DNA of 40,658 nucleotides, from the NCBI GenBank assembly GCA_934445015.1, contig CAKSDJ010000008.1, forward strand, positions 1-40,658. Direction: 5' to 3'. Numbering within the stretch: the first letter of the stretch is position 1; each line of letters starts with the position of its first letter. Below are positions 9,000-16,894 of the stretch, one piece after another. The notes below the pieces were generated by a model, which had not been told where the DNA came from, ran no database searches, and saw only the letters and a list, made by a program, of their open reading frames with translations. The stretch comes from an uncultured Eubacteriales bacterium. GTDB taxonomy: Bacteria; Bacillota; Clostridia; Oscillospirales; Acutalibacteraceae. The position numbers and the translations under genes were made by a program.

Positions 9000-9572
9000 A
9001 TGCTTGAACTTGAACAAAAAATACTTAAAGAAGGCACCGTGCTTTCGGGTAATGTTCTTAAAGTAGGTTCTTTTTTAAATCAGCAGTTGGATGTTGATTT
9101 TCTTATAAAAATGGGTGAGGAAATAAAACGCATTTATGCGTGCGACAAAGTTACAAAACTTATTACGGTTGAGTCTTCCGGCATTGCCGTAGCAGTCGCT
9201 GTGGGTGCGGTTATGCACTTACCTGTGGTTTTTGCCAAAAAGAATAAAACTTCAAATGTATCGGGTGAGGTTTACACCGCAAAGGTACACTCTTATACAC
9301 ACAACACCGAGTATGACATTGTTATCGCCAAAGAATATTTAAGTGCCGATGACAAGGTCGTTATTATTGATGATTTTCTTGCAAACGGTAAAGCACTTGA
9401 AGGCCTTATTGACATTGTAGGTCAGGCAGGTGCAGAACTTATAGGCGCCACCTGTGCAATTGAAAAAGGTTTTCAGGGCGGCGGCGACAGGCTGCGCAAA
9501 AACGGCGTAAGAGTCGAAAGTTTGGCAGTGATTGAAAAAATGGATACCGACGGCATAACATTCCGCAGGTGA
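9000..9572 (+). CDS. xpt: Xanthine phosphoribosyltransferase
   Basis: Joins xanthine (and to a lesser degree guanine) to PRPP to make XMP or GMP in purine salvage. The ATG at 9000 is preferred over the ATG at 8985. The shorter protein (190 residues) starts MLELEQKILKEG like other Xpt proteins, and a GGGGG run at 8987-8991 gives a well-spaced ribosome binding site. The PRPP-binding motif is VVIIDDFLANGKAL; VESSGIA and VVFAKKNK match the family. It is the first gene behind the guanine riboswitch, and the only spacing before the nucleoside transporter genes is 63 bp, so all are probably co-regulated. Confidence 0.94.
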   Translation: MLELEQKILKEGTVLSGNVLKVGSFLNQQLDVDFLIKMGEEIKRIYACDKVTKLITVESSGIAVAVAVGAVMHLPVVFAKKNKTSNVSGEVYTAKVHSYTHNTEYDIVIAKEYLSADDKVVIIDDFLANGKALEGLIDIVGQAGAELIGATCAIEKGFQGGGDRLRKNGVRVESLAVIEKMDTDGITFRR

Positions 9573-9582
9573 TCCGCAACCC

Positions 9583-9619
9583 AAATTGTATGTAATTAAA
9601 ATTTACATAAAATTAAAAA
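9583..9619 (+). promoter_or_regulatory. Possible AT-rich inverted repeat before the BMP lipoprotein gene
   Basis: Within the 63-bp gap, ATGTAA and TTACAT flank a 7-base AT spacer (about 9590-9608). It could be an operator or simply AT-rich symmetry. No convincing promoter or terminator is visible, which favours read-through from xpt. Confidence 0.25.
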
Positions 9620-9635
9620 AAGAGGAGATCTCGAA

Positions 9636-10844
9636 ATGAAAAAATTAATCGCACTCATCTTGGCAGCAGCTATGCTCTTGTGTTTTGCAGGCTGCGGTTC
9701 AAAAGACACAAACTCAGACGCAAAATCAGACGGTTTGAAGGTAGGATTTATATTCCTTCACGATGAACAGTCAACCTACGACAAAAACTTTATGGATGCC
9801 GCTAAGGCCGCATGTAAAGCAATGAACGTAGAATATTTCCAGAAAACACAGATTCCCGAATCCAAAAACTGCTATGACGCTGCGGTTGAACTTGTAGAAG
9901 TTGAGGGTTGCGACATTATTTTTGCCGATTCTTTCGGTCACGAGTCATTCCTCATTGACGCTGCAAAAAAATATCCCGATGTTCAGTTCTGCCACGCAAC
10001 AGGCACACAGGCGCACACAGCAGGTCTTGACAATTTCCACAATGCGTTTGCATCAATTTATGAAGGTCGCTATCTTGCAGGTGTTGCCGCAGGTATGAAA
10101 CTTAATGAAATGATCGAAGCCGGCACAATAAAAGCCGAAGAGGCGAAAATGGGCTATGTAGGCGCATTTACGTTTGCAGAAGTTATGTCAGGTTACACAT
10201 CATTCTACCTCGGTGCAAAATCTGTTTGTCCGTCGGTTACAATGGATGTTAAATTTACCGGTTCATGGTATGACGAACAAAAAGAAAAGGAAGCCGCACA
10301 GGCTCTTATTGCAGGCGGTTGCGTTCTTATAAGCCAGCACGCCGACTCTATGGGTGCTCCTACTGCTTGTGAAACAGCAAAAGTTCCCAACGTTTCTTAC
10401 AACGGTTCAACAGTTGCCGCTTGCCCCAACACATTCATCGTATCTTCAAGAATTAACTGGGAACCCTACTTTGAATATATGATCAAATGCGTAAGAGACG
10501 GCAAAAAGATTGACACCGACTGGACAGGCACAATCGCAACAAACTCGGTTGTTCTTACCGACGTTAACGAAAAAGCTGCGGCAGCAGGTACAGCAGATAA
10601 GATCGAAGAAGTAAAAGCAAAACTTGAAGACGGTTCAATCAAAGTATTTGATACCGCTAACTTCACAGTAAACGGCGAAAAACTTACGTCATACATGGCA
10701 GACGTTGATACCGACGCTAATTATGAGGCAGACACCGAAGTTGTAAAAGACGGTGTGTTTGAAGAATCAAAATATCGTTCTGCGCCTTATTTCAATGTTG
10801 AAATTGACGGCATTACTCTGCTTGACAGAAACTACGGCGATTAA
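9636..10844 (+). CDS. BMP-family substrate-binding lipoprotein (nucleoside uptake)
   Basis: 402 residues. The signal peptide MKKLIALILAAAMLLCFAGC ends in a lipobox (FAGC, Cys20), so the protein is an anchored extracytoplasmic lipoprotein. The body matches the BMP/PnrA family: VGFIFLHDEQSTYDKNF at the start, FADSFGHE, AGVAAGM and ALIAGGCVLISQHAD. Characterised members (PnrA, the B. subtilis NupN/YufN type) bind purine nucleosides. Its position between xpt and NupABC-type genes, behind a guanine riboswitch, supports a nucleoside ligand. Ribosome binding site is GAGGAG. Two strong hairpins separate it from the ATPase gene and may keep its mRNA more abundant than the rest, as is common for binding proteins. 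Confidence 0.9.
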   Translation: MKKLIALILAAAMLLCFAGCGSKDTNSDAKSDGLKVGFIFLHDEQSTYDKNFMDAAKAACKAMNVEYFQKTQIPESKNCYDAAVELVEVEGCDIIFADSFGHESFLIDAAKKYPDVQFCHATGTQAHTAGLDNFHNAFASIYEGRYLAGVAAGMKLNEMIEAGTIKAEEAKMGYVGAFTFAEVMSGYTSFYLGAKSVCPSVTMDVKFTGSWYDEQKEKEAAQALIAGGCVLISQHADSMGAPTACETAKVPNVSYNGSTVAACPNTFIVSSRINWEPYFEYMIKCVRDGKKIDTDWTGTIATNSVVLTDVNEKAAAAGTADKIEEVKAKLEDGSIKVFDTANFTVNGEKLTSYMADVDTDANYEADTEVVKDGVFEESKYRSAPYFNVEIDGITLLDRNYGD

Positions 10845-10861
10845 TTCATATATTTTATATC

Positions 10862-10888
10862 CGAGGCGAGGGTAACTCTCTCGCCTCG
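10862..10888 (+). promoter_or_regulatory. GC-rich intercistronic hairpin
   Basis: CGAGGCGAG (10862-10870) pairs perfectly with CTCGCCTCG (10880-10888). No T-run follows, so this is more likely an mRNA-stabilising or partial-termination structure than a full terminator. Confidence 0.7.
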
Positions 10889-10900
10889 ATGTAGTTTTGA

Positions 10901-10932
10901 AGAGAAATTTGTAACGCTTTACAGATTTCTCT
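10901..10932 (+). promoter_or_regulatory. Second intercistronic hairpin, 14-bp stem
   Basis: AGAGAAATTTGTAA (10901-10914) pairs with TTACAGATTTCTCT (10919-10932) with one G-U pair and a 4-nt loop. It ends about 16 bases before the ribosome binding site of the ATPase gene. Confidence 0.65.
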
Positions 10933-10959
10933 TGAAAACTATCTGAACGGAGGTTTAAT

Positions 10960-12504
10960 GTGGAAAAGCAACCTGCAATAGAACTTAAAAATATAACCAA
11001 ACGCTTCGGCACAAAAGTTATTGCAAACAAAAATGTAAATCTTACTGCCTATCGTGGTGAGATTCTTTCCATTTTGGGAGAAAACGGCAGCGGAAAAACA
11101 ACACTTATGAATATGATATCGGGTATTTATTTTCCCGATGAGGGTGAAATTTACATTGACGGCAAAGAGGCGGTAATCACTTCGCCGAAAGACGCATTTT
11201 CTTATAAAATAGGTATGATTCATCAGCATTTTAAACTTGTTGATGTTTTCAGCGCTGCCGAAAATATAGTGCTCGGTTTGAATGACGGCAAATACGACCT
11301 GAAATCTTCAACCGAGCAGATCAAAAAAATAAGCGAGCAGTACGGATTTGACCTTGATCCGCAAAAGAAAATCTATACAATGTCGGTTTCCGAAAAACAA
11401 ACGGTTGAAATAATAAAGGTGCTTTATCGCGGCGCCGATATTTTAATACTTGACGAGCCTACTGCCGTGCTTACCCCACAGGAAACCGAAAAGCTTTTCA
11501 ACGTTCTTCGCCGTATGCGTGATGACGGTAAGTGCATAATAATCATAACTCACAAGCTGCATGAGGTGCTCTCGCTTTCCGACCGTGTTTCGGTTTTGCG
11601 TAAAGGCGAGTATGTAGGTACCGTAAACACAAGCGAAACAAACGAATCCGAACTTACCGAAATGATGGTAGGTAAAAAGGTTGAACTCAATATTGAGCGC
11701 AATGAACCGCACGATACGACCGAACGTCTGGTTGTTAAAAATATTACTTGTGTTGACCGTGTAGGTTCTACCGTGCTTGATAACGTTTCTTTTACCGCAA
11801 AGGGTGGCGAAATACTCGGCATAGCGGGTATTGCCGGCAGCGGCCAGCGTGAATTGCTTGAGGCCATTGCCGGTCTTCAGCACCTTGCTTCGGGCGAAAT
11901 ACTTTATCTCAATCCCAAAACAAATGAAATTGAAAATCTGCGTGATAAAACTCCTATGCAGATAAGAAATATGGGTGTGCGGTTATCCTTTGTGCCTGAG
12001 GACCGTCTCGGTATGGGACTCGTAGGCAATATGGATATTGTTGACAATATGATGCTTCGCAGTTACACTAAAGGTAACTCAATGTTTTTAAAACGCAAAA
12101 AGCCCAAAGATTTGGCAATGAAGATTATTAACGACCTTGAGGTCGTAACGCCGTCTGCGGCAACGCCGGTTCGCCGTCTTTCGGGCGGTAACGTTCAAAA
12201 AGTATTGGTAGGCCGCGAAATTGCGTCGTCACCTACCGTTCTTATGGTGGCATACCCCGTTCGCGGACTTGACATTAACTCGTCATATATGATTTATAAC
12301 CTGCTTAACGAGCAGAAAGAAAAGGGTGTAGCCGTAATTTTTGTAGGCGAAGACCTTGACGTTTTAATTGAACTTTGCGACAGAATTATGGTTATAGGTT
12401 CCGGCAAAATCACCGGTACCGTTGACGGCAGAAAAACCACAAAAGAAGAGATAGGTCTGCTTATGACTAAGTCGAAACACGAGGGGGAAGTAAATAATGG
12501 TTAA
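10960..12504 (+). CDS. nupA: Nucleoside ABC transporter, double ATP-binding protein (NupA/YufO type)
   Basis: 514 residues with two ABC domains on one chain, as in sugar and nucleoside (BMP-type) importers. The first half has Walker A GENGSGKTT (40-48), Q-loop HQHF, a degenerate signature (SVSEKQ, near 141) and Walker B ILILDEPTAVL. The second half has a degenerate Walker A (GIAGSGQRE) and signature LSGGNVQKV (near 406). Its Walker B region, VLMVAYPVRGLDI, lacks the usual catalytic glutamate, as is normal for the second site of this family. The start is GTG at 10960: the overlapping ATG at 10958 is out of frame, and GGAGG at 10949 is well spaced for the GTG. It overlaps the following permease by 8 bases. 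Confidence 0.92.
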   Translation: MEKQPAIELKNITKRFGTKVIANKNVNLTAYRGEILSILGENGSGKTTLMNMISGIYFPDEGEIYIDGKEAVITSPKDAFSYKIGMIHQHFKLVDVFSAAENIVLGLNDGKYDLKSSTEQIKKISEQYGFDLDPQKKIYTMSVSEKQTVEIIKVLYRGADILILDEPTAVLTPQETEKLFNVLRRMRDDGKCIIIITHKLHEVLSLSDRVSVLRKGEYVGTVNTSETNESELTEMMVGKKVELNIERNEPHDTTERLVVKNITCVDRVGSTVLDNVSFTAKGGEILGIAGIAGSGQRELLEAIAGLQHLASGEILYLNPKTNEIENLRDKTPMQIRNMGVRLSFVPEDRLGMGLVGNMDIVDNMMLRSYTKGNSMFLKRKKPKDLAMKIINDLEVVTPSAATPVRRLSGGNVQKVLVGREIASSPTVLMVAYPVRGLDINSSYMIYNLLNEQKEKGVAVIFVGEDLDVLIELCDRIMVIGSGKITGTVDGRKTTKEEIGLLMTKSKHEGEVNNG

Positions 12505-13612
12505 TAAAACAGCGGTTAAAACGCACTCCGAACCGCACTTTCACGTCGCAAAACGTGATGATATGCCGGGTTGGAAAGCGTGGCTTATAAGAGTGGCAAC
12601 CATTATAATTGCCTTTATTATTGTGGGGCTTATCTCAATGAATGTAGCAGGCAAAAGTTTCGGCGAAACATATCAGATTATGTTTTCGGGTGTTTTCGGC
12701 AAACTTTTTGAGGGCAGAACAACACTTCTCTGGAAATATTTGCAGGAAATTGCCGTTTTGCTCTGTTTGGCACTTGCACTTACGCCCGCTTTTAAAATGA
12801 AATTTTGGAACTGCGGCGCCGAAGGACAGGCTCTTATGGGCGGACTGGCGTCGATGGTTTGTATGATAGAGTTAGGAAATAAGTTGCCGTACCCAGTGCT
12901 TATAGCAGTTATATTTATAACAAGCATTATCGCCGGCGCTGTATGGGGATTGATACCGGCAATATTTAAAGCGTGTTTTAACACAAATGAAACGCTTTTT
13001 ACTCTTATGATGAACTACATAGCGACCCAGTTGATTGCGTATTACGTTTATTCAAAAGGCAGCGGCTCAAATGTCATAAATCCGGTAGAATACGGTAATT
13101 TTCCAACCGTGGCGGGTAACGACTATTTTGTAAATATTATGATAGTTATAGTTGTAACCGTTGCAATGTATATTTATCTCAAATTCAGCAAACAGGGTTA
13201 TGAAATCTCTGTTGTGGGTGAGAGTCAGAACACTGCAAGATACATCGGAATAAACGTTAAAAAGGTTATTATCCGCACAATGATCATATCGGGCGCCGTT
13301 TGCGGCGTAACGGGTATGATGCTTGTAGCCGGTAAGGATCACAGCATTAACGTAAACAGCGTAGGCGGTCAGGGTTTTACTGCTATTCTTATGTCATGGC
13401 TCGGTCAGTTTAACCCGTTTATAATCGCGGTAATGACGGCAATAGTTGTATTTTTACGTATCGGCGTTGCAAAGGTTGCCGACACCGCGTTTTTAAACTC
13501 ATCTTTTGCCGAAATTATGATAGGCGTTGTTATACTTATGCTTGTAGGCTGCGAATTCTTTATTAACTATTCAATTAAATTCAGACACAACAAAAAGGAG
13601 GCACAGGTATGA
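12497..13612 (+). CDS. nupB: Nucleoside ABC transporter permease (NupB/YufP type)
   Basis: 371 residues with a cytoplasmic N-terminus and about eight to ten hydrophobic segments, of the branched-chain/BMP permease family. Characteristic stretches are MKFWNCGAEGQALMGG, the NETLFTLMMNYIA segment, ARYIGINVKKVI and GQGFTAILMSWLGQFNP. It forms the membrane channel with the next gene product. Its start overlaps the ATPase gene by 8 bases and its end overlaps the second permease by 4 bases (ATGA), so all three are translationally coupled. GAGGGGG just upstream is the ribosome binding site. Confidence 0.92.
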   Translation: MVNKTAVKTHSEPHFHVAKRDDMPGWKAWLIRVATIIIAFIIVGLISMNVAGKSFGETYQIMFSGVFGKLFEGRTTLLWKYLQEIAVLLCLALALTPAFKMKFWNCGAEGQALMGGLASMVCMIELGNKLPYPVLIAVIFITSIIAGAVWGLIPAIFKACFNTNETLFTLMMNYIATQLIAYYVYSKGSGSNVINPVEYGNFPTVAGNDYFVNIMIVIVVTVAMYIYLKFSKQGYEISVVGESQNTARYIGINVKKVIIRTMIISGAVCGVTGMMLVAGKDHSINVNSVGGQGFTAILMSWLGQFNPFIIAVMTAIVVFLRIGVAKVADTAFLNSSFAEIMIGVVILMLVGCEFFINYSIKFRHNKKEAQV

Positions 13613-14598
13613 TCATTCAGTTTATTTGCCGTGCAATTCTTCTTGGTGTTCCGTTGCTTTACGGCTCAACAGGCGAAATAATTACCGAAAAATCTGGTCA
13701 CCTTAACCTCGGTATACCGGGTATTATGTATGTCGGCGCAATAAGCGGCGTTGTAGGTTCTTTTCTTTATGAAAATTCCTGCGGAAACAACATTGACAAT
13801 ATTAACCCCGCGCTTGCGGTTATTATTCCTTTGATTTGCACCGTGATTGGTGCTGCTCTTATGGGGTTGCTTTACAGTTTTCTTACTGTAACATTGCACG
13901 CCAATCAGAATGTAACGGGTCTTGCAATTACAACGCTCGGTATAGGTCTCGGCAATTTCCTTGGTGCATCGCTAATCAACATAACCAAAAGCGAACTGCC
14001 CTCTGTTGCCCTTACAAAAACAAGTTCGTTCTTTTCGGCAAAATTGCCGATTGCAGGCAAACTCGGTTGGTTCGGCGAACTGTTTCTGTCACACGACTTT
14101 TTAACTTATGTTGCAATTATTATTGCAATTATAACGGCGTTTGTTTTAAACCGTACCCGTGTAGGACTTAATCTGCGTTCGGTAGGCGAAAGCCCTGCTA
14201 CTGCAGATGCCGCCGGCATAAATGTTACAAAATACAGATATATCGCTACCTGCATCGGCAGCGCCGTGGCGGGGCTTGGTGGTTTGCAATACGTTATGGC
14301 ATACGCAAGCGGCGTTTGGTCCAACAACGCTTTCGGCGACCGCGGCTGGATGGCTATTGCCCTTGTTATATTCGCTCTCTGGAAACCCTCAATGGCAATT
14401 GTTGGCTCATTTCTTTTCGGAGCGCTTTGCAACGCAAATAACTATATACAGGGTCTCGGCACCGAAACTCAGGAACTTTTCAAAATGTTACCGTATATTG
14501 TAACAATAATTGTTTTGATTATTACCAGTATGCGTAAAAAACGTGAACATCAACCGCCGGCAAGCCTCGGCCTTTCATATTTCAGAGAAGAGCGCTAA
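13609..14598 (+). CDS. nupC: Nucleoside ABC transporter permease (NupC/YufQ type)
   Basis: 329 residues, the second, shorter permease of the importer, with about eight to ten membrane segments. Family stretches include PLLYGSTGEIITEKSGHLNLGI (given here only as its key parts GEI-x-TEKSG and LNLGI), LHANQNVTGLAITTLGIG, AGINVTKYR and GDRGWMAIALVIFALW. The AGINVTKYR segment is the cytoplasmic loop that contacts the ATPase in this family (inference from relatives). Overlap of 4 bases with nupB. No terminator is visible after the stop, only a small CAAAC-AAAA-GTTTG hairpin before the next gene. Confidence 0.92.
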   Translation: MIIQFICRAILLGVPLLYGSTGEIITEKSGHLNLGIPGIMYVGAISGVVGSFLYENSCGNNIDNINPALAVIIPLICTVIGAALMGLLYSFLTVTLHANQNVTGLAITTLGIGLGNFLGASLINITKSELPSVALTKTSSFFSAKLPIAGKLGWFGELFLSHDFLTYVAIIIAIITAFVLNRTRVGLNLRSVGESPATADAAGINVTKYRYIATCIGSAVAGLGGLQYVMAYASGVWSNNAFGDRGWMAIALVIFALWKPSMAIVGSFLFGALCNANNYIQGLGTETQELFKMLPYIVTIIVLIITSMRKKREHQPPASLGLSYFREER

Positions 14599-14625
14599 CA
14601 AACAAAAGTTTGAGGAGAATTTGTT

Positions 14626-16788
14626 TTGAGAATCAGAGCTAAAAACAACCTTTCACCTAAAAGCCGTATAATTGCGAGTGTAGTCGCATTCGTAATTATA
14701 TTGCTTTGTGTTATGGCGCTTACAATACCGGCATCGCAACTGAGATTTGAAAAAAAGATTGCGCAAAACGATGATTTGGTTGCCGTTATAAAACCCGATG
14801 ACATCAAATATTTAAGTAATTGCACTATTGATGCTGCCGACAACGTAACAATAAACGGTGAAGATGCCCATATAGTGTTTTCAGGTCATGGTAAGGCAAT
14901 AAGGACCGTCAAACTTAATTTAAACGAAATATCATCTGACGGTTATTTCGCCACGTTGTACTATGATGCAACCCTTAATTTCAGCGAGGATAAAACTGAT
15001 TATCGGTATGTGGCTCCTGGAGATGACTCAGTCTGTTTTGAAATACCTGAGTCAATAAATAATGAGTTAAGATTAGATATTGACAATAATTATACCTTTA
15101 AAAGCATAGAACTTCATTCCAAAGCACCAAATACGCTAAGCATACCAATCAGTATCTCGATTTGGAAGTATTTTTTTGCTTTAATTATTTCAATTGGTTT
15201 ATCAGTTGCTTTTTTCTTATTTGATAAGTATATCTGCCCGTTATCTGAAAAAATTGTAAATGGTTATCTCAAGAATTACAAAAAAATATTATTTAACGCA
15301 TTGACTGTTTTGCTTTCTCTGGTTGTCTCCGTTGGTATCGAATTTATTTTGTCACATTTTATATTCGGCGTTTCATCTACGGGTTCTTATTTTAACGGAT
15401 ACAGATACCTTTTTATTGTTTGTGTTCTGTTATCTATTGTATTCATCATAAAACAAATAAAAAATAATACTTCAAGTGAAAAAATATTTGCTGTGCTGAT
15501 GCTCATTGTAGGTATGTCTATGATACTGTGTTCACCTTTCGGTCATATTTGCTGGGACTATGATTCACACAGTGAGTTTGTTTTAGAGCAATCATATATA
15601 GGGGATAAATATATTACTGTCGCGGATAAAAAAATTTTTAAAAATGAGGTTTCATCCGAATGTAAGGACGCTTTGACCAACATTAAAAATATAGAATTTT
15701 TTGATGAAGCAGGTAATGTTGTAGTAGGTGTCAAAGGAAAAGGTTTTACAACAATTGCACATTTTCATACAGGACTCGCAGTCGCCGTAACGCGTTTTTT
15801 GGGATTTTCATATACAACCAGCAGTATGTTCGGCAGAACGGCTAACCTGATTGTGTATATTCTGATTTGCTATTTTGCTATGATTAAGTTAAAATCGGGT
15901 AAGGCTATTTTGGCAACAATTGCATTTTTTCCGACAAACTTGTTTTTGGCAACGAATTACTCATACGATTATTGGGTTACGGCATTTATATTTTTAGGCA
16001 CCGCATATTTTATAAGCGAAATAAAACAGCAGCAAAAGGTTATGCCCGTAAAGGATATAATTATTATGAACGGTGCATTTATTCTGGCTTGTATTCCTAA
16101 GCAGATATATATGCCGATTATGATCTTGCCGCTGTTAATGCGTAAAAAATGGAAAAACAAATCACAGAAAAGAAAATATTATCTGATTTGTTTGGCAATG
16201 CTTGCATTTATGGCTGTTCTTTTGATTGTACGTGCGTTTTCAAGCGTAACAGGCGGCGGTGACACAAGGGGCGGCAGCGAAGTTAACTCAATGGAGCAGT
16301 TTTCATTTATTATGAGTGAGCCGCTCAGTTACACAAAAATACTTTTAAACTTTTTAAAAACATATCTTTCTGTTGGCAGTATGAAAAATTATATTAACAT
16401 ATTTGCGTACCTCGGCAAAGGTACCGCATTTGTTACCTGGTTATTTATTGCCGCAATAATTTTCACTACTGCTACCGATAAAGATAAATATGATAATTTT
16501 AATGGTTTGAATTGTGTACGAATTATAGACATTTTATTGTTTTTCGGTATTATTTGTCTGGTTGCAACATCGCTTTATATTTCATTTACGGCAGTTGGCA
16601 GTAAGACAATACTCGGCTGTCAAGGTAGGTATATTACACCGTTACTGCTGCCGTTGCTGCTTGTAATAGCAAGTCCGGGACTTAAACTGAAAATAAATAA
16701 AATTATGTATAATAATATTTTATTTATTGTTCTTGCATCTGCAGTATTTGTAGATGTTGGCTGCGTGTTTTTACCTAAACTTATGTAG
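14626..16788 (+). CDS. DUF2142-type polytopic membrane protein, possible GT-C-like glycan enzyme
   Basis: 720 residues. After one N-terminal membrane helix (13-34) comes a beta-rich extracytoplasmic stretch (about 45-165) and then many hydrophobic segments to the end. The segment SPFGHICWDYDSHSEF (303-318) has the D-x-D-x-H arrangement found at the first outside loop of DUF2142 and other GT-C-like proteins. QGRYITPLLLPLLL near the C-terminus is also typical of DUF2142. Members are often found with surface polysaccharide genes, and a pyruvyltransferase/glycosyltransferase gene is next. The start is TTG at 14626, 8 bases after AGGAG; no ATG fits. The 27-bp gap after nupC has no terminator. A strong terminator follows at 16794. 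Confidence 0.75.
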   Translation: MRIRAKNNLSPKSRIIASVVAFVIILLCVMALTIPASQLRFEKKIAQNDDLVAVIKPDDIKYLSNCTIDAADNVTINGEDAHIVFSGHGKAIRTVKLNLNEISSDGYFATLYYDATLNFSEDKTDYRYVAPGDDSVCFEIPESINNELRLDIDNNYTFKSIELHSKAPNTLSIPISISIWKYFFALIISIGLSVAFFLFDKYICPLSEKIVNGYLKNYKKILFNALTVLLSLVVSVGIEFILSHFIFGVSSTGSYFNGYRYLFIVCVLLSIVFIIKQIKNNTSSEKIFAVLMLIVGMSMILCSPFGHICWDYDSHSEFVLEQSYIGDKYITVADKKIFKNEVSSECKDALTNIKNIEFFDEAGNVVVGVKGKGFTTIAHFHTGLAVAVTRFLGFSYTTSSMFGRTANLIVYILICYFAMIKLKSGKAILATIAFFPTNLFLATNYSYDYWVTAFIFLGTAYFISEIKQQQKVMPVKDIIIMNGAFILACIPKQIYMPIMILPLLMRKKWKNKSQKRKYYLICLAMLAFMAVLLIVRAFSSVTGGGDTRGGSEVNSMEQFSFIMSEPLSYTKILLNFLKTYLSVGSMKNYINIFAYLGKGTAFVTWLFIAAIIFTTATDKDKYDNFNGLNCVRIIDILLFFGIICLVATSLYISFTAVGSKTILGCQGRYITPLLLPLLLVIASPGLKLKINKIMYNNILFIVLASAVFVDVGCVFLPKLM

Positions 16789-16793
16789 GCTGT

Positions 16794-16827
16794 CGGGTGT
16801 GCATATATTGCACACCCGATTTTTTTT
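16794..16827 (+). terminator. Rho-independent terminator after the DUF2142 gene
   Basis: CGGGTGTGCA (16794-16803) and TGCACACCCG (16809-16818) form a perfect 10-bp stem with a TATAT loop, followed by A and eight T. The last T bases are also the start of the next promoter's -35 box. Confidence 0.92.
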
Positions 16828-16854
16828 GACTTTACGATAATGTTGTGGTATTAT
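16826..16854 (+). promoter_or_regulatory. Sigma-A promoter of the pyruvyltransferase-glycosyltransferase gene
   Basis: TTGACT (16826-16831), 17-bp spacer, TATTAT (16849-16854). It directly abuts the upstream terminator. Confidence 0.65.
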
Positions 16855-16894
16855 ACTGATATGCTAAAATTATTTATTGTTTGAGGGATATTAA

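Noticed and set aside
10958..10960. ATG at 10958 as start of the ABC ATPase
   Set aside because: Out of frame with the ATPase; the in-frame GTG at 10960 has the proper spacing to GGAGG.
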